A DNA stretch of 64,000 bases from Opitutia bacterium. GTDB taxonomy: Bacteria; Verrucomicrobiota; Verrucomicrobiia; Opitutales; Opitutaceae. Of this stretch, positions 45,275 to 55,500 are shown piece by piece (position 1 is the stretch's first letter; every line of letters starts with the position of its first letter). The position numbers were made by a program, and so were the translations under genes. Location: the NCBI GenBank assembly GCA_947472765.1, contig CANJCM010000007.1, forward strand, positions 41,404 through 105,403, given 5' to 3'. A model generated the notes under the pieces. It was not told the DNA's origin. It ran no database searches and was given only the letters and a program-made list of their open reading frames with translations.

Positions 45275-46096
45275 ATGTTCCGGGAGGGAAAATTCACCGG
45301 TTGGTGGCGCGCCGTCGCGCTTACCGCCATCGGCCTCGCCCTGGCGGGCGAACTCGTCGCGGCGGATTGGCGGACGGCCAGCCGCGCCCCGGCCGGACTC
45401 GCACCCGATCCGGCCACAAACCCCGAGGCGGTCGTGCAAGTTTATGCGGCGCGCACGATCGGCTGGCGGGGCTATGTCAGCGTGCACACGTGGGTCGCGG
45501 TGAAGCCTGCCGGTGCCAGCGCGTTCACGGTCTATGAGTTGATGGGCTACCAGACCCGCCGGACGGGCAACGGCGTGCGCGTCAGCCAGCGTCACGCCGA
45601 CGGCTACTGGTACGGCAATCGTCCCCACGTGCTGGCCGACGTGCGCGGCCCCGGCGCCGCGCCGCTCGTCGAGCGGATCCGGGCCGCCGCGGAAGACTAC
45701 CCGCATGCCGCCACGTATTTCGCGTGGCCGGGTCCGAATTCCAACACGTTCGTCGCGCACCTCCTGCGCGCAGTGCCCGAGCTCCGCGTCGACCTGCCGG
45801 CTCACGCCATCGGCAAGGACTATCTCGGTGCGAGCCTCGTCGCCACCACCCCCAGCGGCACGGGCGCGCAGTTCAACCTCTTCGGCGCCCTGGGCGTGGC
45901 CATCGGCTGGGAGGAAGGCATCGAGTTCAACATCATCGGACTCAACTTCGGCGTGAATCCAAAGCGCCTCGCCCTGAAACTGCCCGCGCTCGGTAACGTT
46001 GGGCTGATCGACATCGCGCAGCCGCGCACCTTGCTGGCGCCGAAAGGGCCGGGATCTTCGACGGCCGCTTCTGTCGGTTCCTCATCCATCCGGTAG
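45275..46096 (+). CDS. DUF3750 domain protein
   Basis: This 273-residue protein has an N-terminal signal or anchor (AVALTAIGLALAGELVAADW). The rest matches DUF3750: VVQVYAARTIGWRGYVSVHTW, YELMGYQT, a central RIRAAAEDYPHAATYFAWPGP, then NSNTFVAHLLRAVPELRVDLP and GWEEGIEFNIIGLNFG. The conserved N(S)NTF motif recalls papain-like or NlpC-type enzymes, but the function is unknown. It has its own region after a terminator and is therefore transcribed separately from the phosphatase. A very short pyrimidine-rich leader precedes the ATG. Confidence 0.9.
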   Translation: MFREGKFTGWWRAVALTAIGLALAGELVAADWRTASRAPAGLAPDPATNPEAVVQVYAARTIGWRGYVSVHTWVAVKPAGASAFTVYELMGYQTRRTGNGVRVSQRHADGYWYGNRPHVLADVRGPGAAPLVERIRAAAEDYPHAATYFAWPGPNSNTFVAHLLRAVPELRVDLPAHAIGKDYLGASLVATTPSGTGAQFNLFGALGVAIGWEEGIEFNIIGLNFGVNPKRLALKLPALGNVGLIDIAQPRTLLAPKGPGSSTAASVGSSSIR

Positions 46097-46131
46097 CGCG
46101 TGCCCTCTTCCGTAGCGGACGTTCTTGATTT

Positions 46132-46168
46132 GAACGCAGAGGGCGCAGAGGACGCGGAGCCGCGGAGC
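46132..46168. repeat. GCAGAGG-type intergenic repeat
   Basis: A single copy of the iterated GAACGCAGAGGGCGCAGAGG type ends in CGGAGC units, related to the arms at 5963-6275. It lies between convergent genes. Confidence 0.6.
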
Positions 46169-46242
46169 AAAGCGTCCCTTTCAGGAGGGGACTCGAACCG
46201 CTTTGACGAACGGTCGAAGAGACAATCGAACCAACGACACTT

Positions 46243-46527
46243 CTAGGTCGCGGTCTCCTTGACCAGATCCCAGGCGCAATCCGCCCACGTGCCATCCGTA
46301 TAGCGCACCAAAAATCCGGACCGCGCTTCCGCTTCGATCCAGACCGAATCGACCTCGGGACGCCCAGCATGGCCATTGGCCCGGCGGATAATCGCGTGGG
46401 CGATTTTAAAGGTCTCCCCGGAATCGAACTCCACTTCGAACAAATCGAGGGTGTCCAGATACCGCACCGCGCGAATCGGTTCGAATTTCGCCGTCCCCAG
46501 CCGCTTCGGCTCCGCGTAGCTCTTCAT
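46243..46527 (-). CDS. Small protein, partner of the DUF4160 gene
   Basis: This 94-residue protein is not recognised with confidence. It opens with KRLGTAKFEPIRAVRYLDTLDLFEVEFDSG and ends with RYTDGTWADCAWDLVKE; strands separated by acidic loops suggest a small beta-rich fold. It starts 4 bp inside the stop of the DUF4160 gene (ATGA overlap). In many genomes DUF4160 genes are followed by DUF2442 genes, a pairing regarded as toxin-antitoxin-like; this protein occupies that position, though its sequence is not clearly DUF2442. Confidence 0.65.
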   Translation of the reverse strand: MKSYAEPKRLGTAKFEPIRAVRYLDTLDLFEVEFDSGETFKIAHAIIRRANGHAGRPEVDSVWIEAEARSGFLVRYTDGTWADCAWDLVKETAT

Positions 46528-46724
46528 AATACTCCACCCTTCTGAAATTCGATGATGATTGCAACTACCGCAGCCGGTGGCCGGCCGCCCTCGAGATACG
46601 CCAGCGTGTCCAGCCGGACTCGGCCCATCAATTTGTTGCTGGCGTCAAACACGTGGACATGGCGCGGCAGATGGTCGCCTTTGAACCAAACGAAGAAGTA
46701 TCCCCCTCGGCGTTTTCGACCCAT
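46524..46724 (-). CDS. DUF4160 domain protein
   Basis: This 66-residue protein shows the DUF4160 pattern: GGYFFVWFKGDHLPRHVHVF, in which the aromatic run and HVHV are the family hallmarks, then GRVRLDTLAYLEGG. ATG 46724 is chosen over 46760 because homology starts there. The next gene overlaps its end by 4 bp. The pair is a candidate two-gene module of the toxin-antitoxin kind; function is unproven. Confidence 0.82.
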   Translation of the reverse strand: MGRKRRGGYFFVWFKGDHLPRHVHVFDASNKLMGRVRLDTLAYLEGGRPPAAVVAIIIEFQKGGVL

Positions 46725-46917
46725 AAGTGCGGGCGCAACCTGCGCGCCGCATAACGCCAAACATCCAGCCGCAACGATTCAACTCCGCGAAGGCCCCGAG
46801 ATATGGGGCGAGCGGACGGACCGAAGCCCCTTGCGGCCGCTCTTCACGTCCGTTGATCACCCACAATTCGGGGCAGCGGCCGGTTGACGGGACTTCGTTC
46901 CAAATCAAAGTCCCGGC

Positions 46918-47190
46918 ATGACTCCTGAATGGCCCGAAGCCGGAGCACCGCACACGATCGCGTTTGCGCGAGTTAGGAAACACGTCGAGCAGCGGCCGTT
47001 TCTCCCTTTCCGGATCGTGACCAACAGTGGCCGCGCCTACGACGTGCCGACCGCCAATCATGTCGGCCTGCTGCCGATCTCGCGGATGATTCTCGTCGGA
47101 TTCGATTCCGGCGATTCGGTCGATATTCCCGCCCTCCACGTCGCCGCCATCGAGCCGCTCCGGCGTCATCGGCGGCGGCGCGCGGCGTGA
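46918..47190 (+). CDS. Short conserved hypothetical protein
   Basis: This 90-residue protein carries the pattern RPFLPFRIVTNSGRAYDVP followed by NHVGLLPISRMILV and a C-terminal HVAAIEPL. It matches a widespread small family in Planctomycetes and Verrucomicrobia ('PF-PFRI---SGR-Y-V---h') of unknown function. It is monocistronic, between the DUF4160 pair and the nrdA terminator. The last residues are Arg-rich (RRHRRRRAA). Confidence 0.7.
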   Translation: MTPEWPEAGAPHTIAFARVRKHVEQRPFLPFRIVTNSGRAYDVPTANHVGLLPISRMILVGFDSGDSVDIPALHVAAIEPLRRHRRRRAA

Positions 47191-47242
47191 GCGGACGCGC
47201 TTCGGGTTTCGACCCGGGCGGGACGACCGCAGCGCGAAAGTT

Positions 47243-47278
47243 GAAAACAAAAAAGCCGCGACCTGGAGATCGCGGCTT
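47243..47278 (-). terminator. Rho-independent terminator after nrdA
   Basis: On the minus strand AAGCCGCGA and TCGCGGCTT form a perfect 9-bp stem with an 8-nt loop, followed by TTTTGTTTTC. It lies about 25 bp after the nrdA stop codon. Confidence 0.9.
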
Positions 47279-47302
47279 GAGTTGTTCGTCAGGAGGACTT
47301 GC

Positions 47303-50300
47303 TCACTGGCACGCCTCGCAGGCCTCGCCGTTTCTCATGGCCTCGATCGAGCACGCGAGTTTTTCCTCGGCGGTGTAGGTCTTCTTCGCGGTGGCGGCGT
47401 CGGCCTTGACCTGCTCGACGCTGTGGCTGCCACCGGTGTCGCCGCTGTTCTGGCCGCCGGCGGAGCCTTCGCTCACTGCGCCGCGCATCTGTTTCTTCAC
47501 GCCCACCGTCGCCTTCTCGATGTTCGAGGCGCTGAGGCTGCGGAGGTAGTACGTGGTCTTCAGGCCGACATGCCAGGCCTGCCGGTACATGTGCGAGAGG
47601 GTCTTCAGGTCCGGCGTCTTGATCCAGAGGTTCACCGACTGGCTCTGGTCGATCCACTTCTGGCGGCGCGCCGCGGCGTCGAGGATCCACTTCGCGTCGA
47701 TGTCGAAGGCGGTGAGATATTTCGCCTTCAGGTCGGCCGGGATCCGCTCGATGTCCTTCAACTCGCCGTCGAAGTACTTCAGGTTGTCGCTCATGTCCTG
47801 ATCCCACAGCCCGCGGGCCTTGAGGTCCTTCACGAGGAAGGGATTCAGCACGATGAACTCGCCCGAGAGGTTCGATTTCACGAACAGGTTCTTGTACGTG
47901 GGCTCGATGCAGGGGGACGTCGCGGTGATGTTCGAGATCGTCGCGGTCGGAGCGATCGCGAGGCAGTTCGAATTGCGCATGCCCTGCTTCGCGATCTTCG
48001 CCCGCAGCGGCTCCCAGTTCATCTTGCCGCCGCGCGGGACCTCGACTTCCACGCCGCGTTCTTTCTCGAGGAGATCGAGGGTGTCCTGCGGGAGCAGGCC
48101 GCGGTCCCACTTCGAGCCCTTGTAGGTCGAGTAGGTGCCGCGCTCGGCGGCGAGGTCGGAGGAGGCCTCGTAGGCGTAGTAGGCAATCGCCTCCATCGCC
48201 TCGTCATTGAACTCGACCGCCTCGGGTGACGCGAAGGCGTGGCCGCGGAGGTAGAGCGCGTGGGCGAGGCCCATGACGCCGAGACCGATCGGGCGATGCC
48301 GCTCGTTGGAGAGCTTGGCGGCTGCGGTCGGGTAGAAATTGATGTCGATGACGTTGTCCAGAGCGCGCACGGCCATCCGGATGGTCTCGCGGAGCTTGGC
48401 GTGATCGAGATTCCCCTTCGCATCGAGATGGGTCTCGAGGATGACCGAGCCCAGGTTGCACACCGCGGTTTCCTCGTTGGAGGTGTTCAGCGTGATCTCG
48501 GTGCAGAGATTGGACGAGTGGATGACGCCGACGTGATCCTGCGGCGAACGGATGTTGCAGGCGTCCTTGAAGGTGATCCACGGATGGCCCGTCTCGAAGA
48601 GCATCGAGAGCATTTTCTTCCAGAGCTCGAGCGCCTCGACCTTCTGGCCCTGGATCTTCCCCTGCTCGGCGAGCAGCTCGTACTCGAGGTAGCGCTTCTC
48701 GAAGGCGGCCCCGTAGAGCTCGTGCAGATCCTTGACCTGATTGGAGCGGAAGAGCGTCCAATGCTGTCTGGCCTCCATCCGCTTCATGAACAGATCGGGA
48801 ATCCAGTTCGCCGTGTTCATGTCGTGCGTGCGGCGGCGATCGTCGCCGGTGTTCTTCCGCAGCTCGAGGAATTCGAAGATGTCGTTGTGCCAGGTCTCGA
48901 GGTAGGCGCAGCCCGAGCCCTTGCGCTTGCCGCCCTGGTTCACCGCGACGAGCTGGTCGTTGTGGAGCTTGAGGAACGGGATGACGCCCTGGGATTCGCC
49001 ATTGGTGCCGGCGATGTAGGCGCCGGTGCCGCGGACCGCGGTCCACGATCCGCCGAGGCCACCCGCCCATTTCGCGAGGAAGGCATTCTCCGCGATGCCG
49101 CGGTACATGATGCCCTCGAGGGAATCGTCGACGTAGTAGAGATAGCAGGACGAGAGCTGGGAGTGCAGCGTGCCGGAATTGAAGAGCGTCGGCGTGCTGC
49201 TGCAGAAACGGCGGCTCTTGTAGAGCTCGTAGAGTCCGGTGATCTTCGGCTCGCGGCCGGTGGTGCCTTCGCCGAGGAACAGGCCCATCGACACCCGCAT
49301 CCAGAAGAACTGAGGGGTCTCGATCCGACGCGACGTCTGCTTCGTCTTGTCGATGATCAGGTAGCGATCGTACATCGTCTGGATGCCGAGAAAATCGAAG
49401 TCGAGGTCGGCCGACGGATCGAGCGCCGCGGCGAGCGCGGTCAAATCGAAGTCGAGGAGCCGCGGGTTGAGCCGCTTGATCGCAACACCGTGCTCGAGGT
49501 ACTTCTTGAAGGCGCGCTGGTGGAATTCCTTCAGCCGGCCCACGCCGTGGTCGGCGATGCTCCAGCCGAGCACCTCTTCATAGATGTAAGTAAGCTGGAT
49601 GCGGCCGGCGAACTTGGCGAAGTCGGCGTCGCGCTCGATCAGGGTCTTCGAGTTGAGGACGATGGTGGCATCGAGATCCTTCTGCGTGATCTGATCGTAG
49701 ACCGAGCGGCGCAGCTCGGCCTCGATCTCGTCGTTCGAAAGGCAGAGATCCAGGCCGATGCGGGCGAACTCGATCCGCTTGCGCAGATCGGCGCCGTCCC
49801 AGAAGTCGCTCGTGCCATCCGGACGCTTCAGGACGATCATGCTGCCCTGCGCGGCGGTCTCGACCGCGGGGGCGGCGACGGTGGCGTCGGCCTCGACAGG
49901 GTTGAGCCCCGCCTCGCGGGCGGCGGCGCGTTCGGCGCGGAAGAGAATGTAGGCGGCGGCGACCTTGTAGTGCCCGGCCTTCATCAGTTCCTCCTGCACC
50001 ATGTCCTGGACCTCCTCGATGTGCACAAAGGACTGTTTGGAGGAATGAACCCGGGCGGACACGGCCTGCGTGATGGCCACGGCGGGAGCGGAGTCGGTCT
50101 GGAGGGAGAGGAACGTCTTGCGGATGGCGATCTCCACCTTGTGGTCGCTCCACGGCACCACCTGCTTGTTGCGGCGAATGACCCGCAGGGTGGATTGAAT
50201 GGCGGTCTCGCGATCGATCGAAATCTTGCGGGCGCGATTGAGCAGGAGGCTCTTGGCGACGAAGTAGGCGTTGTTGTCGACGAGGGTCTTTTCGAGCAGC

Positions 50301-50653
50301 TCGTAGAGCTCGTTGAGGGTGAGCCGCACCGGCGACTGACGGCGGGAGAGCGCGGTGAGGTTGCCGGCGATCTCGCGGCAGATCGAAGTAACCCAGGCGC
50401 GGTTGGCGGGGGTGAAGATCTCCTTCTCGCCCTTGGCGAGGTGGACGTTGGTCAGCGCCTTGCCCAGCGTGTCGGCGACCTCGGAGAGGGCGAAGCGCTC
50501 CTCCCCATGCGGGCAGATCAGGACAATCGGGGGCAGCTCGATGTTCTCGGTGGCGAGCACATCACGCCAGGCGTAGTGCGGCTTCTGTTCAACGGGCGTG
50601 TGGACGGTGCGCTTGAGCGCGAGATCGTGGGCGAGAGACGCAGAGTGACTCAT
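47303..50653 (-). CDS. nrdA: Ribonucleoside-diphosphate reductase, class I alpha subunit
   Basis: It reduces ribonucleotides to deoxyribonucleotides with the NrdB subunit. At 1116 residues it is longer than E. coli NrdA (about 760). The N-terminus carries two regions resembling ATP-cone domains (about 50-145 and 150-245), the second with RVIRRNKQVVPWSDHKVEIA. The catalytic part includes a first redox Cys region (STPTLFNSGTLHSQLSSCYL), NLCTEITLNTSNEETAVCNLG with the radical Cys and Asn/Glu set, and PTATISNITATSPCIEPTY. The C-terminus ends in CEACQ, the mobile shuttle cysteines. It follows nrdB on the minus strand, 269 bp downstream of it, with a weak terminator between. The ATG is preceded by a 40-nt pyrimidine tract rather than a Shine-Dalgarno sequence. 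Confidence 0.95.
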   Translation of the reverse strand: MSHSASLAHDLALKRTVHTPVEQKPHYAWRDVLATENIELPPIVLICPHGEERFALSEVADTLGKALTNVHLAKGEKEIFTPANRAWVTSICREIAGNLTALSRRQSPVRLTLNELYELLEKTLVDNNAYFVAKSLLLNRARKISIDRETAIQSTLRVIRRNKQVVPWSDHKVEIAIRKTFLSLQTDSAPAVAITQAVSARVHSSKQSFVHIEEVQDMVQEELMKAGHYKVAAAYILFRAERAAAREAGLNPVEADATVAAPAVETAAQGSMIVLKRPDGTSDFWDGADLRKRIEFARIGLDLCLSNDEIEAELRRSVYDQITQKDLDATIVLNSKTLIERDADFAKFAGRIQLTYIYEEVLGWSIADHGVGRLKEFHQRAFKKYLEHGVAIKRLNPRLLDFDLTALAAALDPSADLDFDFLGIQTMYDRYLIIDKTKQTSRRIETPQFFWMRVSMGLFLGEGTTGREPKITGLYELYKSRRFCSSTPTLFNSGTLHSQLSSCYLYYVDDSLEGIMYRGIAENAFLAKWAGGLGGSWTAVRGTGAYIAGTNGESQGVIPFLKLHNDQLVAVNQGGKRKGSGCAYLETWHNDIFEFLELRKNTGDDRRRTHDMNTANWIPDLFMKRMEARQHWTLFRSNQVKDLHELYGAAFEKRYLEYELLAEQGKIQGQKVEALELWKKMLSMLFETGHPWITFKDACNIRSPQDHVGVIHSSNLCTEITLNTSNEETAVCNLGSVILETHLDAKGNLDHAKLRETIRMAVRALDNVIDINFYPTAAAKLSNERHRPIGLGVMGLAHALYLRGHAFASPEAVEFNDEAMEAIAYYAYEASSDLAAERGTYSTYKGSKWDRGLLPQDTLDLLEKERGVEVEVPRGGKMNWEPLRAKIAKQGMRNSNCLAIAPTATISNITATSPCIEPTYKNLFVKSNLSGEFIVLNPFLVKDLKARGLWDQDMSDNLKYFDGELKDIERIPADLKAKYLTAFDIDAKWILDAAARRQKWIDQSQSVNLWIKTPDLKTLSHMYRQAWHVGLKTTYYLRSLSASNIEKATVGVKKQMRGAVSEGSAGGQNSGDTGGSHSVEQVKADAATAKKTYTAEEKLACSIEAMRNGEACEACQ

Positions 50654-50874
50654 GGGAGAAGGAAGGAAGACGGAGGAAGGAAGAGGGAAGAAACGGCGAC
50701 GGGGCCGAAGGGCGCCGGTCGCGGCGGCAGAGCACGGATGCCCTAACGAAATAAAGTGCCGGGACGGAGGGGTGGGAAAATGAGAATGCCGCAGCTGGAG
50801 CCGAAAAAGGCGGCGCGGCGGTCGGCGGATGAATTGCGCTGGGGTGGGCGCGATCTGAATGCGAAATCAGGACG

Positions 50875-50896
50875 GGAAAAGGAGAGCGACTCTCCC
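50875..50896 (-). terminator. Possible weak terminator or attenuator between nrdB and nrdA
   Basis: GGAGAG/CTCTCC with a 3-nt loop is followed on the minus strand by TTTTCCC, 27 bp after the nrdB stop codon. The rest of the 269-bp gap is purine-rich on the plus strand and gives nrdA its pyrimidine-rich leader. Confidence 0.5.
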
Positions 50897-50922
50897 TACT
50901 ACCCGCTTACGTCTTCCAAATT

Positions 50923-52008
<1,086 letters not shown>

Positions 52009-52103
52009 GGACTCGGAGAGGGGGGAGGACGAAGAAGAGGGCGAAGGTGAAAATTAGAGGCGGAAACGGGGGTTTTTGGGTCAAAAACGCCCGTGGCGAA
52101 CCA

Positions 52104-52219
52104 AAGTTATCGGAAGTTACTAACGGGTTACTGACCACAACAGGATGTGGTCCCTCCCCGCAGCGACCACAACCCATGGGACTCGGGTTTATGACGGTCA
52201 ATATGTTTGTCGCGACAAA
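52104..52219. promoter_or_regulatory. Candidate regulatory region upstream of nrdB
   Basis: Between 96 and 211 bp upstream of the nrdB ATG lie several symmetric motifs: GTTA repeated at 52106, 52116 and 52127 (10-11 bp apart), the dyad ACCACA-N6-TGTGGT at 52134-52151 with a further ACCACAA at 52166, and the perfect 14-bp palindrome TTTGTCGCGACAAA at 52206-52219. None clearly matches the NrdR box. The palindrome could be an operator. Confidence 0.45.
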
Positions 52220-52478
52220 TTCGTAAATTTTTCCGCCACTTTTGGCTTGCCGCATTTTGCCCGAAAAATGGTCCCGGCCGGTGGGACCGCGGCACCCGTG
52301 CGCCAGGGGAAGGCACGTGGTCGGGATTCCGAGGATAGCGCCGGCGCAGCGGGTAATATCGCTACGTAATTGCTGTTCCGTGACACGGCGGCATGGCGGC
52401 GATTTTTTCCTCGGAAAAAGCACCCCGGTGCCGTCGCCAAAATTCAAGCACAGACAACCGCCGCGCGGAAAATCCGCC

Positions 52479-52509
52479 AAAAAAAAGGCCGCCCGAAAAT
52501 CGGGCGGCC
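52479..52509 (-). terminator. Rho-independent terminator of the TonB-receptor gene
   Basis: On the minus strand GGCCGCCCGA/TCGGGCGGCC forms a perfect 10-bp stem with a 3-nt loop, followed by eight T, 27 bp after the stop codon. The remainder of the gap 52009-52536 is the nrdB upstream region and unassigned sequence. Confidence 0.95.
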
Positions 52510-52536
52510 GAAGGGAGGACCGATTCGCCGGGCCGC

Positions 52537-55500
52537 TTAGAACTTCAGGCGCGCACCGAACTGCAGGCGCCAGCGACTGTCGCCGTTGTTCACCGTCAGG
52601 GCGCCGCCGCTCGGAAGGTTGACCGAACCGTCGGAGTTGAACGTCCCCTGCGGGATGATCCGGATCCGGCCGTCAGACGTGTAGGAGGCGCTGGCCGGCG
52701 AACCCGTGGCGTTGGTGCCGATCAAACGAGTCAGACCGGTGTTGGTGGGAACCGGGAGGGTCTCGATGTAGTTGAAGAGATCCTTCGAGAGCCAGGAACC
52801 GAAGTTGATGAAATCGGCGAAGAGCTCGACTTGAACGCTCTTCCAAACCGGAATCTTCTGAACGATCCGGAGGTCCAGCCGATTCTGCCACGCCTGGAAG
52901 AACTCGTTCCGGGGTGCAAAACCGCCGGCGTAGGTATCGAGGTGATTATCCTTGAAGACCTTCAGGTACGAATCGACCTGAGCGCTGCTGAGCGCCGAGA
53001 AATCGAAACGCGAGTCACCCGCACCGGTCGGGACGGAGACAAGGTCGTTGCCGGTGAAGCCGTCGTTGTTCACGTCGCTTGTATAGACCCAGCTATAAGG
53101 GCTGCCGCTGCGGCCTTCGTAGAAGAGCGAGACCACCGTGGCGAGATTGCGCCGGTACTTGAACTCCTTCGAGAAGCTGCCCTGGATGCGGTGACGGATT
53201 TCAAAATCCGAACGTCCCACCTCCACCGTGTTCTGGTTGAAGGTCGGGTTGAATTGCCACTGCGAGGCGGCCGTCGTGCTGCCGAGCGCCTGCGCTTCCG
53301 ACGCCCGACCGCGCGTGTAGGAGAGGCCATAGCCCCAGCCTTGGCGAAGCGGGCGATCCAGCGACAACGCGAGGTAACCCGAGCTGCCGGCGGTGACGTT
53401 CCGCGTGCGGATCACGTTCGCAAACCCGGCCACCAGCGGCGCACCGGCCGACGAGCCCGCATAGCGCTGGCGACCATCCGCGCCGACCGTCGTCGCACGC
53501 AGGTTCATATTGTCGACGAAGAAGGAGTTGAGAACGTGGGTGTAAATGTACTCGACCGAAAAGGTCGCGCCAATCGCGGAGAACTTGCGGTCAATCGCGA
53601 GGTTGCTGCGCCAGACCGAAGGCAGCTCCGTGCCCGGCGGAATCAACGCCATCACCGCCGCGGAGGCCGGCAGGGGATTCGCCGTGGACCCGATCGGCTT
53701 GTTCTTGTCGAACGTGCTGCTGATGTAGCTGTTCAATGTCGGGGCGGGCGTCGATCCGGTCGCCGTGAGCGCCTGGGAGTAGCGGCCAACGCCCGTCCCA
53801 CCATAAGAGTTGGAAATCCAGACCCATGGATTGCGGCCGAGGATCACGCCCGTGCCACCGCGAACCTGCGTGGTGCGCTCGTCATCCAGCGCGTAGTTCA
53901 GGCCGAAACGCGGCGCGAATTGATCCGTGCCATCAACTGTCCCCGCATTCGTGGTGCCAAAGGCGGCCTTGAACGCGGCGTTCTCGCTCGGCGCGACGTC
54001 GCTGGCAATCTTGTCGTAGCGGAGGCCGGCCGTGAGGGTCAGGCGGCTTGAGACGTCCATCTTCGCCTGGCCGAAGAAGCCATTCTGCGCGAACTCGCTG
54101 TAGTCGCCGGCCGGGAACCCGGTCTGCACATAGGAACGGGTGAAGGCGAACGGCGTGTCAGCACTGAAGGCCGCCGCGCCGTTGTAGCCGAAGACACCGT
54201 AAGAGGTTTGGCGGAAGAGATTGAGAAACGTGCTCTCCTCGTGGTCATAGCCGCCGCTGAACGTGTACTGCTTCCAGGTATAATCGCCGGTCACGCTGTA
54301 GGTCTTGCCCGGCACCTCGATCACGTTGCCCTGCCGGGCGTTTTCCGTGCCGAAGACCAGCACGCCATTGGCGATGGCCGCACCGGTGTTCGCATCGCGA
54401 CCCGGGACGTTATAAATGCGGACCTCCGGGTAGGTGACCGGGGTCGGCGACTGCTGCTCGTAGCTGACGTCCGAGTAGGCGATGACGGTCTTCAGGTTCG
54501 GCGTCCAGCTGCTGAAGATCTGGCCGGCCCACATCTTCTCCGTGCGCTCCTGGCGATAGAAATTCGAAGTCAGGGCCGTGATGCGCCCGATCGCCGGGGC
54601 GCCGGTCAGGGCCGCGCCGCCCGAGAAGCTGGTCGAGTTCAACCCACCGAAGAACGGCTGGGTGCCCACGGTCTCGCTGTAGCGGGCGGACACGCGGTGA
54701 TCGCGGTTAACGTTCCAATCGAGCTTGATGAGCTTCTTCTCATCTTCGGTGTGGTTGGCTCCACCGCTGATGCCGCCGAAGTCGGCGCCGGAACCGGCCC
54801 CCGCGGCGAGTTGGGTCAGGCGGGTCTGGATGGTCGACAGCACGGTCGAATCCGGCTGGAACACGGGCGAGACCGGGACACTGTCACGCTCGTATTTCTC
54901 ATAGTTGGCGAAGAAGAAGAGCCGGTTCTTCAGGATCGGGCCGCCGAGGGTGTAACCTTTCGTCTTCTCCTCGGAGAACGTGCGGTTGCCGGCATTGGCG
55001 CCGACGATATCGCGCTGCGTGAGGCCGCTGTTCGTGAAGATGTAGTAGGCGGAACCATGAAATTCGTTGGTACCGCTCTTGGTCACCGCATTGATTGACG
55101 CGCCCGTGAAACCACTCCGGCGGACATCGTACGGCGAGAGCTCGATGCTGAACTGCTCGAGGGCGTCGAGCGCGAACGGATTGCTGAAGGACTGCAGGCC
55201 GCTGGCGTTGAGGCCGAACGCTTCGTTCGTCCGGGCGCCATCGACGGTGACGCTGTTGAACTTGTTATTCATGCCGAGCGCCGTCACGCGGTCACCACCG
55301 GCGCGGATGGCGACGAACGCATTCGTCTTCATCAGGTCGGCGAACGAGCGGTTGAGGGAAGGCTGGGACTCAATCCGCTGCGCGCTCAACGTTGAGGCGG
55401 CACCGGTGGAGGAGGCGTCGAGATCGTTACGGGACGCGGTCGCGACGAACTTCTCCATGACGATCGCACTGGATTTCAGCGTGATCGTCACCTCGGCGTC

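Noticed and set aside
43622..45805. Open frame of 727 codons opposite the alkaline phosphatase gene
   Set aside because: It is a shadow of the coding strand with Arg/Gly/Ala-rich composition and no domain signal.
48239..50746. Very long open frame (835 codons) opposite nrdA
   Set aside because: It lies fully antisense to a well-supported gene, its translation has no recognisable domains, and long antisense frames are expected from high-GC codon bias.
50654..50922. Separate small gene in the nrdB-nrdA gap (a plus-strand frame from 50756)
   Set aside because: It runs into the antisense of nrdB, lacks a domain, and the region is better explained as a terminator plus pyrimidine-rich leader.
52206..52219. 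LexA box for the palindrome TTTGTCGCGACAAA
   Set aside because: I cannot match it with confidence to a known LexA or NrdR consensus, so it is listed only as a candidate operator.
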